Shown one piece after another: positions 32,794 through 42,613 of a stretch of 64,000 nucleotides of DNA (within the stretch, counting starts at the first letter, position 1; each line of letters opens with the position of its first letter). A program made the position numbers and the translations under genes. This DNA is from Symsagittifera roscoffensis. Its lineage: Eukaryota; Xenacoelomorpha; Acoela; Convolutidae. Location: the NCBI RefSeq assembly GCF_963678635.1, contig NC_087063.1, positions 59,094,759-59,158,758 of the forward strand, in the 5' to 3' direction. A model generated the notes under the pieces. It saw only the letters and a list, made by a program, of their open reading frames with translations. It was not told the DNA's origin and ran no database searches.

Positions 32794-35672
32794 CTAAACG
32801 AAAACAACTGATTTCCACTGCTTACACGTATGGGAAGATGCTCTTGAAAACAAAGCCAATTTAAGACACGATTGATAGAAAATCATGACAACTATTAGGA
32901 AAACATAGCCAACAGACAAATGGAAAGGAGTCAATAAACGCAAGAAAACAGAAAAAGAAATACTGGTTGTTTGAAAAAACTTCAACTGTTGCTTTTCAAA
33001 GAAAAAAATGACCTTAGAGCTCTTCGAATTTTTTATTCCGCTGGGAAATCTGAAAATTAAAATCCACTTCCGGAACTAGGTGTCGGTCACGTTTTTAGTG
33101 AACTTTACACTTTTTCTGTTCGACAGTTTGCCTTCCCTTCAACGAAAAAAAAAATGAATAGAAAGTTAAGAGGCGAAGCAGAGCTTCGCGCCAGTTACGA
33201 TACAAAACTGAATGACTATCACTAGTTGCAGATAAACCGACAAATCGAAATACACAAAACTTTAAAAAAAATGTGTTCAAAAAATATAAAAACTCAAAAA
33301 ACGAAATATTGGAAATGAATGACCCGGATCTTTAGAAGTTTCACAAACCGAGGCTAGGCGAAGCTTCGCACTACTTGTGATATAACACATACATAGCATG
33401 ACCAATAAATCGACGGGAATGAAAGCCGCAAAAAAAAACCCAACATTTTTTTGAGAAAGACTAAAATTGATCTACCAAAAAATTTCCAACATTTGTCTTG
33501 AATACCTTTAAAGAAAAGCAGTAAAAGAAATGAATGCTAAATCAGCATCGAAATAAAACTTAAAAAGCGATAAAATAGCCGACAAGTCTTGAGCAGACAC
33601 ACGTAGCGCCGACAACAAATTGGTTTTATTAGTTTTTATTGCTCCTTAAACTACTCAAAAAGAGGCCTCTAAGCCGAAACGTTGAAGCCGAAGAAAGAGA
33701 ACAAAGAGTAAATAAGAAAAAAATGACTGATATCGGATTTTGTAAATTTACAATCAACATATAAAACAAATTTTAACGGGCATTGGAATAGAACGGGCAT
33801 TGGAAATGCAGTTATGCTCAAAAATTGTCTGTTCGTCGAAGAAAAGATCGTCTCACCAATTTCAGCCATCTTGTGAACAAACTTTTACCAGAAAAAAGTC
33901 CAGTACCCGGTTGCAATACCCTTGCTCATCGCAAAGGCTGCAATACCCTTGCTCATCGCAAAGGTTATTATACCCTTGCTCATCAAAAGTCAAACCACGA
34001 AATATCAAATTTGAAGGTGAACAAAAAAGACAAACAAAAAATCATAAAGACCTATGCAGGAGTATTCACTACGTTCATGACTCTTAATTATGAGACAAAT
34101 TTCGAGTGATATTAAAATTTCCTGTTGTTACCGATTATCGAAAAATTCAACTGAGCGAAGATCCGACCCGCTGGGCTGGAACATAAAAACCTGTAATCAG
34201 CTATAATTACGCAGTTTGGTCATGTTGTAATTGCTCTAAAGCAAAAAGTAGAAAAGCTCAATGTCTTAAAACGTCACTTTCGAGATATAAAATTAACTAC
34301 ACATTCATTGCTAAGCAGATAACCTAACCACAACTTCACTTTTCCCTCGTAATCAAAATGCAACAGCACAACAGCAGTGAAACATGTTCATCATCATTGA
34401 AAATTCCAATTTAAGATTTGCATGGTGTGCTCTTGAACGATTTGATTCAATACTTTTCCCTCGTAATCAAAATGCAACAGCACAACAGCAGTAAAACATG
34501 TTCATCATCATTGAAAATTCCAATTTAAGATTTGCATGGTGTGCTCTTGAACGATTTGATTAAAAAATAATTGAATAATTCGTAAAGTTAAAGGCCCTTT
34601 TGGATAACATTTGGTGTTTGAAGATTAATTGAACAATTGGAACTTACTTTCTGCACTGAGGTACCGCTCCTCGGCTGCGGGTCAAGGTGCAATCTCTCGC
34701 CAAATGGTCTGGCGATCCGCACTCATAGCACGTCTTGTTATCCGAGTAGTATCCACCGCCCGAATCTCCGGCAGCATCACACTCCCTCGCAAAGTGTCCC
34801 TCCCCGTTGCATCGGTAACATCGCGTGGCACCTCCGCCACTTCGGAATCCTCCTCGGCCTCCGGCGCTGTACTCCTCGTCTTCTCCATTCTCCTTGTCCG
34901 GACAGTTACGAGCCAGGTGGTCTTGATTTCCGCAGACGTAGCAGCCAGTTTTTTTGGGTTCCGGACACTCGCGAGCGATGTGGTTGGCAAACTTTCCACA
35001 GTTATAGCATTTCTCGCCCTCTGTAGAAAACAATCAAAAATTATTAAACAAACCAAGAATACTGCAAACCTCAGGTGCATGATTATCAGACGCCCCGATT
35101 CGGAAAAAAGTAAAACAGACTACACAGAATTTATGAAAACAATCTTCTTGCAAATTACAACAAAAAGAGTGAAATAGTTCATTTTCATCTTAGATAACTG
35201 AGATAAAAAAAGTTTTACTGCTAAATTCCCTTGAGAAATTTTCAAAACTCACTTTTCCCATCCCTTCTCTCACGATAATTAAGTAAACCCCTGTCTGATA
35301 ATTGATTTGGAGATAATAACTCAGACACCCTGATATTAACCACCCGGTTAAGCAGCAGTGAGTAAGCCCTAAATGAATTAAATCTTTGAACGCATTACTT
35401 GGCTCACTAGTTGCCGCTGATATAAAATCACCTTGGCTCTGACATGCAGCTGCAATATGGCCGCCTCGGCCACATCGGAAGCAGTTTCGATTCGAGAACC
35501 CACCGCCGCCGCTGCCGCCGCCTCCTCCTCCTCGGCCCCCACGGGTGAAACTCGCTCCGCCACCTCGCCCTCCTCCTCTGGCACCGCTGCCACTGCTTCT
35601 GCCTCCTCCAGTACTGCACTCCCTTGCAAAGTGTCCCGACTCGCCACAATTATAACAAGCTCGGTCACCCAT
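32658..35672 (-). CDS. CNBP: CNBP-like protein with eight CCHC zinc knuckles
   Basis: Cellular nucleic-acid-binding protein, a single-stranded nucleic-acid chaperone in transcription and translation control. Three exons join in phase: 35,672-35,432, 35,020-34,648 and 32,793-32,658, giving 249 residues. Order: knuckle 1 (CYNCGESGHFAREC, ~6-19), an RGG/Gly-rich box (~22-58) as in vertebrate CNBP, knuckle 2 (CFRCGRGGHIAAAC, ~62-75), four knuckles in exon 2, then one knuckle whose first two residue groups are coded by exon 2 and the rest by exon 3 (C-R-K|C-Q-E-P-G-H), and a last one ending ten residues before TGA. Vertebrate CNBP has seven knuckles in 177 residues; this one has eight and longer linkers. 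Knuckle 3 has one extra residue between Cys and His. GPN2 lies about 335 bp upstream on the same strand. Confidence 0.93.
32825..33145. repeat. Dispersed repeat in CNBP intron 2 (pair with 37,190)
   Basis: Shares ordered phrases with 37,190-37,560: GAAAATCAT..CATAGCC(A/C)ACAGAC, TGGAAA(A/G)GAGTCAA, TAAAATCCACTT or TAAATTCCACTT, and ACTTTACACTTTTTCTGTTCGA. Nothing is coded. Confidence 0.65.
33165..33640. repeat. Dispersed repeat family, copy 2 (pair with 23,730)
   Basis: Parallel to 23,730-24,165 over more than 400 bp, with GCAGAGCTTCGCGCC, TACAAAACTGAATGACTA, CAACATTTGTCTTGAAT, AAATCAGCATCGAAATAA and GAGCAGACACACGTAGCGCCG. Inside CNBP intron 2. A second CGAAGCTTCGCACTACTTG near 33,359 suggests an internal duplication. 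Confidence 0.65.
33905..33990. repeat. Short tandem repeat, ~28 bp x 3
   Basis: ATACCCTTGCTCATCGCAAA occurs twice and ATACCCTTGCTCATCAAA once in direct repeat. Single diverged forms occur at about 22,640 and 24,840, so a dispersed element seems to have been amplified locally. Inside CNBP intron 2. Confidence 0.75.
34338..34565. repeat. 114-bp tandem duplication in CNBP intron 2
   Basis: Two copies starting at 34,338 and 34,452 (ACTTTTCCCTCGTAATC..). Over about 110 aligned bases I see one difference (CAGTGAAAC versus CAGTAAAAC), so the duplication is recent or an assembly artefact. Confidence 0.9.
34648..35020 (-). CDS. CNBP: CNBP exon 2
   Basis: Acceptor TTTTCTACAG ends at 35,021; donor AGAAA|GTAAGT at 34,647. 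It codes knuckles 3-6 (CYNCGKFANHIAREC, CYVCGNQDHLARNC, CYRCNGEGHFAREC, CYECGSPDHLARDC) with a Gly/Arg-rich spacer and the first Cys of knuckle 7. Confidence 0.93.
35432..35672 (-). CDS. CNBP: CNBP exon 1 with RGG box
   Basis: ATG at 35,672; donor CCAAG|GTGATT at 35,431. It codes knuckle 1, a Gly/Ser/Arg-rich box and knuckle 2. The GC-rich Gly codons contrast with the AT-rich flanks. Thirty bases upstream of the ATG there is a possible acceptor (ATTCTTCAATCAG). Confidence 0.92.
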
Positions 35673-36006
35673 ATTTAAATTATCAATTTAGCTTCGATTG
35701 AACTGATTGAAGAATGGCGGTTTTTGAACTGTTTAGAGTATCTTCACTGTTGTTAGTATTTGTAAGTTGCACGGTGTCAATTGCAAACTTCACTTCTCTT
35801 CTCTTTCTCTTAACTTTACGTCTCACGCTACAAACCACAACTTATCTGAAAAAATATCAATAATCATCATCTCACATCTCTGATACGGCTTAAAATTAAT
35901 CTAATCGTCTGAAACACCGTTTATCTGTTAACTTCATTTTTCTTCGAAGATGTAACAAAAGCATTTTAAAAATATTCTTTTTAAATCTAAAACATTGGTT
36001 TAACTA

Positions 36007-36939
36007 TCATGAATAATTTTGTTCCATCGCAGTAGAGTCCGATTGATTTCCCATGTAAATTTCTTCCAGTGCTGGACCAGACTCAAAGGCAAAATCGGAC
36101 TCGCGGAACACACTCGAAAACATTTTCAACTTCTTTGTTTCCTCACTTTCTCCTTCACTCTGTCCAAAAAGATATCCGTTCGCTTTATCAATTTGTTTCA
36201 CCAACTTGACCATCAAATTTTTATCACTAACGCAAAGTGGCACAAAGTTAACTAAACTGTAATCCTCAATTAGCGAACATAACGCAGAATTCAGCTTTTT
36301 ATACTTGGCAAAAAATTGATCATCCGATAGCTGATCGCATATGTAACTCATGTTTAATGTTTCTAGGAAATAGTTCAAACCTATATCTGGTTTGCCATTC
36401 GTTTCGATGAGGTCCATCTTCGACAAAACATTAATATGCGGCAATGCTAACCGCATCATTGAGCTCAAACAGGTTGTACAAGCTGATATGAATTTTGCTG
36501 GGTCACTACAATAGTGACTGTCAATTAAATTCACACAAACTAATCGGAGGTCAAATTTCTGTACCAATTTTTCTACTATAATTTGAACAGAATCGTCATG
36601 AGTGTATAATTCGATTTGACCAGGAAGGTCAAAAATAATGTAAGAATCGTCCAACAATTTTTCGATTTCGGTAAAGAGCCACTCAATATTTTTCTGTAGA
36701 AAATGCATGCAGTACATAAGGGATCCATTGGGGCCCAAACTTAAATGTTGCATGGAGTCCTCGACTGTTATGAGGTTCGTGGCGTCAATGTTTGCTTCGT
36801 AGGGAGGCTGGTCATTGGCAAAATCGAGATTGATTAAAACTACATTTCGCTTCAATTTCTTAAGTACTTCCGACACAGTTGCACAATAAGTTGATTTTCC
36901 GGCTCCGGGAGGTCCAATCACAAGTTGGCCGAAAAACAT
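36007..36939 (-). CDS. GPN2: GPN2, GPN-loop GTPase 2
   Basis: GPN-loop GTPase that works with GPN1/GPN3 in assembly and nuclear import of RNA polymerases. Single exon, 310 residues, the same size as human GPN2. Visible motifs: P-loop GPPGAGKST (9-17), the family's NLDPAN motif present as NLDFAN (38-42), GPN loop LGPNGS (68-73), G3-like FDLPGQ (103-108), the conserved HYCSDPAKFISA stretch (~142-153), LPHINVLSKMDL with the guanine-specifying KMD (166-177), and IEDYSLVNFVPL (~220-231). It ends in TGA, which shows UGA is a stop in host genes. The start is the only ATG giving the complete N-terminal beta strand; a CAG lies eight bases upstream. Confidence 0.97.
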   Translation of the reverse strand: MFFGQLVIGPPGAGKSTYCATVSEVLKKLKRNVVLINLDFANDQPPYEANIDATNLITVEDSMQHLSLGPNGSLMYCMHFLQKNIEWLFTEIEKLLDDSYIIFDLPGQIELYTHDDSVQIIVEKLVQKFDLRLVCVNLIDSHYCSDPAKFISACTTCLSSMMRLALPHINVLSKMDLIETNGKPDIGLNYFLETLNMSYICDQLSDDQFFAKYKKLNSALCSLIEDYSLVNFVPLCVSDKNLMVKLVKQIDKANGYLFGQSEGESEETKKLKMFSSVFRESDFAFESGPALEEIYMGNQSDSTAMEQNYS

Positions 36940-37189
36940 TGTATCAGCTGTTGATAACTACCTTACTACAATCATGCGATCTGAAAATCGATATTTTTCT
37001 ATCACCACAAACCAGCGGGAGAAAAGCAGAGTTTGATCAATAAATTTTGTTCATTGAATTTCTGTTCAACAAAATTTGGCTACTAAGATTAACCGAAATC
37101 GAACAATACGCGGGGCGCCAAATCTTTGCATCAAAATTTTGAAACTTCATTTCAGAATGGATTGCAGACAATGGTACTAAATGTTCCGA
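36940..37189. other. GPN2 upstream region
   Basis: Candidate 5' flank. On the minus strand TTATCAACAG ends eight bases before the GPN2 ATG (weak acceptor). GTTCCGACCATC near 37,180-37,191 matches the end of the TIR family at 4100 and 10,093, but no matching far end is seen. Confidence 0.4.
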
Positions 37190-37565
37190 CCATCAAATGT
37201 TCACGAAAAAACGTCGCGAAGACAAGGAAAAAGTTAAACCGTGGTTGGGCTAAGAATAGTTCTCCAATCAGAAAATCATAGCCCACAGACAGTTGGAAAA
37301 GAGTCAAAAAACCGCAAAACATAAAAAAATAATAATGACTTACTTTTTGAATTTTTAAGAAAAGATAAATGCCCTTAAAGCGCTTTGAATTTCTAGAACA
37401 ATTTACGATTGACACTTTTTTTTGATTAAATTGACCCTTTGAGAAAACTGAGATCAATAGGAAATCTGAAAAATAAATTCCACTTTCAGAACAAGAAAGA
37501 ACTCGATCACGTTTTCCGTGACCTTTACACTTTTGCTGTTCGATAGTGAAATGTGCCTTCCTGTT
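37190..37565. repeat. Dispersed repeat (pair with 32,825)
   Basis: Second member of the family described at 32,825-33,145. Its start (TTCACGAAAAAACGTCGCGAAG) is echoed at about 37,836 (TTCACGAAAAAACACCACGAAG). Confidence 0.6.
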
Positions 37566-38329
37566 AACAAAGGAAATAAACTGAGCTTAAGAAGAAATCA
37601 TTAGTCAAACAACGAAAAAAAACATTTGAGGCTGGACCAGAAAAAAAAACAAAAAAATCATCAGCACCTGTGCAAGAGTCTGAACTATGTTCATCAACTC
37701 TTAAAAATGATCTGAATCAACGAGTGAGATCTTAGATTTGCGACCCACTAAACATGGTTGTACTCAAAAACTGTCCCAGTGTTGAGAAAAAAGAATTGTT
37801 CGTGTTGTATTGTTCTGAAAAAGTATTGCTTCACGAAAAAACACCACGAAGCACTGCAAAAAAAATTCTGCAAGATGATCGTAGTCGGATCATAAAGTGA
37901 TTGTTCCACAGATACAGACGGGCCAATTTTTTTTTGAATCACAAAGGGGCCAGCTAAAGCTATAAGCACCTGTTTGATAGTTTTAAGAATTTGTAATGAT
38001 GTGGGATAAAACGTATAATTTTCAAAATTCCCCAAATTGGTTTTGCCCAAAACCTTTGGTGTCTCTTATAAAAAAAGGATTACCCGCTTCCTACAACTCG
38101 TTCTTTGAATTGAACAAAGCACACAGGGTAGTCGCTAGTCATTTCACTGGTATCCGGTCTTTACACTGTTGAAGTACTTTTTTGGTAAATAAAATGTTTG
38201 CGAAATAATTTAAAAAAATGTTCAATGCGCCTACCTGGATGCAACCAATTAGGCAGGAAAAATAATTGCACCATGTTCTTTCAATTTAAACTCAAAAAGG
38301 GTCAGCTTTCAGCGGGGCCAGTTATGCAG
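37566..38329. other. Intergenic with repeat fragments
   Basis: No gene. The phrase GTAGTCGCTAGTCATTTCAC near 38,130 recurs in diverged form near 39,180 (with GG..CCGGTCTTT and TTGAAGT following both), so the tandem region between them is flanked by a direct repeat. Confidence 0.5.
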
Positions 38330-39080
38330 GGATCATTGCCATAACCTGTTTTTTCGATTGAGCTCTAAATTTCAGATTTGGCAGGGTTGTTTTCGAGAAA
38401 AGACAAAATGTTTCCAAAAAACGTTAAGATGAACAAACTTGACTTTTCCAAGCATTTAATTTTGTTCTACCAAAACTTAAGAGAACCGTCATATGCAGTG
38501 AAGAATCTCAAAACCTTTTTATCTTCGATTGATCCATTAATCTCAGCAGTGGCTGCGTAGGTTTTAAGAAAGAAGTTTCCAAAAATAACTCAAAATATCG
38601 CATTTTGATTTTTCCGAATTTTTTTCTACTATAACTAGGGCATAGCCGCTTATACAGTAAAGTTTCCTCACAACTGAGTGTCTCTATTGAACCCTTACCT
38701 AAAAATTGGCAGGGTAATTTTCGGGAAGTTTTCAAAAGCGGTCAAAGTCTCGAAAGCTCGAATCTGTCGAAGGCTGAAATTTTGTGCTCACAGAAATCGG
38801 GTAGCCGATCAAGCCTATAGGACTCCCATAACCTGTTCTCTTGATTGTCCAGATTTGGGAGGGTAGTTTTTGAAAAAAAGTTTCGCAAAAACGGTCGAAA
38901 CTTCTAAAATAACGGGTTATGCAGTTTATTATAAAATAAATAGCCGGTTATGCAAGGAAGATTGCAGCCAGTTCTCTCAATTAAACCGTAATTCCACTTA
39001 GGGATAGTAGTTTTCGAGAAAAGTCAAACACTAGGGCGTAGCGACTTATGCATGAGAAATTCCCGCTTTATTTTCGTTCG
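38330..39080. repeat. Diverged tandem repeat, about four units
   Basis: Units share ACCTGTT(T/C)T(T/C)TCGATTG-like, GGCAGGGT(A/T)(G/A)TTTTCG(A/G)GAA and TAGCCG(C/G)TTATGCA phrases, near 38,341, 38,678, 38,825 and 38,963. Unit length is irregular (about 140-340 bp). Confidence 0.55.
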
Positions 39081-39763
39081 ATTGTTACTTTATATTCAGA
39101 TTAGAAATTAGATTAAATTCAAACGTAGAAAGGGAAGTGAACTAAAAAAAGAGACCCGGGGAGTATGGAAGCACCCAAGGTAGTCGCTGGTATTTTCATT
39201 GGTACCCGGTCTTTCCATTGTTGAAGTGCGTGAACAACAAAGACGTTTGCAATAAATTGAAGAAAAAATTCAAAGCGTCTCAAAAGAACAATAATTGCAA
39301 CAAAATCAGATTGATTTTCATAATACCTGTTTTTATCAAAAAATAAAAAAGCAATTATTCTACAAGTACTAATGCATAGAAAATGAAGCCAGAAAATTGT
39401 CAGGTTTTGACGATCAACCCATTGCAGTCACACAAAAAAGAATGAGCCAAAGTTCAACTAAATTGTTAGGACGAAAAACTATAATTATATGTGATTGTAC
39501 ACGACATACAAACTAATTAAAGGAAATTACAAATTTCTTCTATACAAATATTCACGCCATATCTAGAAATCTGATCAGGGGTCAGAAAAATATAAATCTT
39601 CGAAAATGGAGGCAAAGAGCACAGCTTAAAGGCAAGATGATGAAGTCAATAAAAAGATGAAATAGTAATTTTGCAAAGAAGTACAACTATGATAAATTTA
39701 CAGAAAATGACCCTTCTGGTCACACCACCTAAGGGTCAACAACACGACTTAACCATAGTCATT
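39081..39763. other. SASS6 3' flank, no gene
   Basis: AT-rich; holds the second copy of the GTAGTCGCT direct repeat near 39,180. Nothing else was recognised. Confidence 0.5.
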
Positions 39764-41935
39764 TCATCCAGATTTATTTTTGTTGGCAGCTGCAACGTGC
39801 GCGGGCATGAAATATGCCGACATAATTGGCGTTTTATGAGAGTTCACAATCGCTTTAGAAGACGTGGAATTTGCTGTTGACGCCAAACTCATGTTATCAA
39901 TCTTTTGTTGAGTCTGCATTAAGTGTCTCTGATGACTACTAGAATCATATCCAGAAGGCAATGGATAACCTTTTTCATTTGAAGTCGATGGACGTCTAGC
40001 TTGCGAGTATCTACCACTAGAGAGCCGCTCTGGTAAATCATCCAAATTGTGACTTGCTTTGGTGTTGACCATATTTGACGACTTCAAGTACTTGGATGGC
40101 AGCGAGTCCAGAGGGTTTGATTCCATCACAGGCGGAAATCTTTCTCTCGGTGATAACTTGGCTGCATCTCCTGATTGGTGGAAAAATGGCGTGCTGCTCA
40201 TATGAGCCGTTTTGGCGAAATTTTCTTGCATGTGACTCGATTCATTAGCATAGTTAGGGTTCTGAGGATGGTAAGTGTTAGCACTCGGTCCCCAGTGGTT
40301 GTTATTTAAGTGGGGCGAAATATTTGAGGCTGTATTTTGCATGGGGGATGTATTGTTAAACGAATTATAATCCGGTCTAGCCGAATTTTGTACAGATCCG
40401 CTAGTGGATCCTTGCCTGAACTTAGCAGTAACATTTGTGGAGTTTCCGAAATTTGAATTGCTTCTCTGAGTCAATTGTGAATCTGTTATTTGTTTATTCA
40501 AGTATTGAATGATTTTCTCATTAGAATCTAAGAGCTTCTGATTTTCTTCCAGTTTGGCGTTTGAGCTTTTCAGCTCATCTCCTAATTTCTCAACTTCCTC
40601 GGTTCTAAGTTTTAAGTCACTTTCAACCGATTTCAAATGCAAAACAGTCTTTTCTAAAGTCGATGACTTTTCACTGATGACTTTTTCTTGTTGAACTGTT
40701 ACACTATTTTTCAACTTCAATTTTCCATAAGATATTCTCAAATCTTCCTGAAGTTTGCGAATGATGTTGTTGGCCTTGTTGTTATCATCCGTTGCATGTT
40801 TCAAATTTTGTTCCATTTCTGAAATTTTCGACTTCAGTAACTCTACGTTATCGTCAAGTTTCAACCGCTGTTGATTCGCCATTTCAACTTGCTCTTGTGA
40901 CCGTTCAATGATATGATTTTTACTCTTTACATCTTGCTCCAAAACAGCAACTTTTGTTTTCAGACCATTGATAAGTTTCTCTTTTTCATGACTATTAGTC
41001 AAACTTGAAGCATTTTCACTTCTGAGCGAATTCAGTTCAGCTCTCGTTCTGTTTAATTCCTCGTCTAGAACTTGCAGCTTCGATTTTAAATCTCTTATAC
41101 TTGATTCTGATTTGTACTTTTTATCAACTAGCTCTTTCTGTTCACTTTCTAAGACTTTTATGCGATCTTCATACTGTCCGAGGGAGGTCTGAAAGAAGCT
41201 TTCTCGTTCAATCCTTCTTGCTTCTACCTCACTTTGGAAACTAGTTTTCTCTTTCAAATGTTTTTCTTGAATAACTGCTAATTCCTGCGAAAACTTCGCT
41301 TCCATTTGACTAACCCTCGAATCCAGGTCAGATTTCAAAACATTCAGTTCGTGGTTCCTATCATCAAGTAACCTCCGACATTCGGATAAGTTAGATTCAA
41401 GATCACGCACTTGTGATCTTAAGTTCGATTCTACTGCATTCTTCTCCACTTGTAGCTTCGATAGAACACTAGCAAGGTACTTTTTGACCTCACAGTCATT
41501 GCCAAGAGACAGAGTTAGAGACAAATGGACCAAGTGTCTGAACTGAGTTGTCTCGACTATTGACAACGTTGAAGCTCCATTGGCTAGACAACTTTCTTGA
41601 AATTTGAGCAAAAACTTGGGCGTCTCTGATAAACTTTCTTTCAAACATAATTCGAAAAGTTCTGTCAATTTCGGAGGAAAACTTGAGTAATCTACTAAAA
41701 TTCCCTGTTGGTTTTTCAGAACAGAAAAATCCTCTTCGTTCAGAACCAATTGATGTAAAAAGAAAGGATCGTTATTGTCTGTTAATCTGAGTAGCAGTTC
41801 TTTTCGTCCAGTTGAGCCGGCATGCACCTCTAGAGCAAAGTCCACTTGTTTTCGCTTCGTTTCTTGTCCAGCTACTTGGGGTATGATGAAGAGTGGTATA
41901 GTTTTTTTGTAAATTTCATTTGTTATAACAGACAT
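39764..41935 (-). CDS. SASS6: SAS-6 centriole cartwheel protein
   Basis: Spindle assembly abnormal protein 6, whose N-terminal heads oligomerise into the nine-fold cartwheel that templates centriole duplication. Single exon, 723 residues (human 657). N-terminal head ~1-150 with LLLRLTDNNDPFFLHQLVLNEEDF (split motif: LRLTD..DPFFL), the PISA-type stretch and VETTQFRHLVHLSLTLSLGND (ends about residue 150). Long coiled coil ~165-480 with the conserved IRDLKSKLQVLDEEL and KTKVAVLEQDV-type heptads and IIRKLQEDLRISYGKLKLKN. C-terminal ~230 residues are low complexity (Asn/Ser/Pro) but keep the terminal SAYF motif seen in animal SAS-6. It ends in TGA. Starts at the ATG at 41,935, three bases after TTTGTTTTTAG. 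RAD21 lies 678 bp upstream on the same strand. Confidence 0.97.
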   Translation of the reverse strand: MSVITNEIYKKTIPLFIIPQVAGQETKRKQVDFALEVHAGSTGRKELLLRLTDNNDPFFLHQLVLNEEDFSVLKNQQGILVDYSSFPPKLTELFELCLKESLSETPKFLLKFQESCLANGASTLSIVETTQFRHLVHLSLTLSLGNDCEVKKYLASVLSKLQVEKNAVESNLRSQVRDLESNLSECRRLLDDRNHELNVLKSDLDSRVSQMEAKFSQELAVIQEKHLKEKTSFQSEVEARRIERESFFQTSLGQYEDRIKVLESEQKELVDKKYKSESSIRDLKSKLQVLDEELNRTRAELNSLRSENASSLTNSHEKEKLINGLKTKVAVLEQDVKSKNHIIERSQEQVEMANQQRLKLDDNVELLKSKISEMEQNLKHATDDNNKANNIIRKLQEDLRISYGKLKLKNSVTVQQEKVISEKSSTLEKTVLHLKSVESDLKLRTEEVEKLGDELKSSNAKLEENQKLLDSNEKIIQYLNKQITDSQLTQRSNSNFGNSTNVTAKFRQGSTSGSVQNSARPDYNSFNNTSPMQNTASNISPHLNNNHWGPSANTYHPQNPNYANESSHMQENFAKTAHMSSTPFFHQSGDAAKLSPRERFPPVMESNPLDSLPSKYLKSSNMVNTKASHNLDDLPERLSSGRYSQARRPSTSNEKGYPLPSGYDSSSHQRHLMQTQQKIDNMSLASTANSTSSKAIVNSHKTPIMSAYFMPAHVAAANKNKSG

Positions 41936-41938
41936 TCT

Positions 41939-41952
41939 CTAAAAACAAACAG
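41939..41952 (-). promoter_or_regulatory. 3' splice acceptor 3 nt upstream of SASS6 ATG
   Basis: Minus strand GTTTGTTTTTAG|AGA|ATG. The T-rich tract and TAG so close to the initiator look like a trans-splice or 5'-UTR splice acceptor. Confidence 0.55.
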
Positions 41953-42613
41953 TTGTTAGATAATTGTAATTAACAGATTTTTCGAGAAAAAAAACAGCTC
42001 ATCATTTGCTTTGATCAGGGCATAAGCTGCTCAAAAACTGCAGCATCTGCTTTGATTATTAGGCTCAACTACACCCATTATCAATCTTCCATTTACTCAA
42101 ATCGCCGCTTATTTCTACAACAAAATCAACTTTTCAACTCCATTTTTTTAAAAGTTTTTGTCTCGACATTACCAATTTCTCAAAACTCCAGCAAACAGAC
42201 GAGGTAAATTCACCGTCATGGAAATTACATAAAAAATATAAACACTCTAAATCGCATTACACCAGACTCTAAAATCAAATCAGACATTGTGGACACTGCA
42301 AAATCAAGAAACTTACAGCCAAAAAGAATTACTAAGAAACTATGACACTGTTTGACAATTATGGTTAAGGTATTAAACTCCACAAGCTCACTGACGTAAA
42401 ACAACATTTTGAAGCAGGTCAAAGCTTGCGAAAACGATATCGAAAGAAATATATCAAAGTAATACAAATGATAGGAAAGGCCGCTAATTTCAGAAACAAG
42501 CAAATTACAATCTGCACAGTAAAAAGAAAATAGTAAAAGCATAAAAGACAAATATCAATTCAGAACAATTAATTCATTGAGTTCTCCAAAATAAAAATCG
42601 TTGAATTTCTTTT
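41953..42613. other. Spacer between RAD21 and SASS6
   Basis: Contains the RAD21 3' UTR and any SASS6 promoter. An open frame at 42,225-42,551 on the minus strand is hydrophobic and featureless. No repeats were seen. Confidence 0.5.

Noticed and set aside
34629-35678. Plus-strand open frames over CNBP
   Set aside because: Antisense shadows of the GC-rich zinc-knuckle and RGG codons.
39764-39785. AATAAA overlapping the SASS6 C-terminal codons as poly(A) signal
   Set aside because: It would place cleavage at or very near the stop codon; the hexamer arises from Lys/Asn codons.
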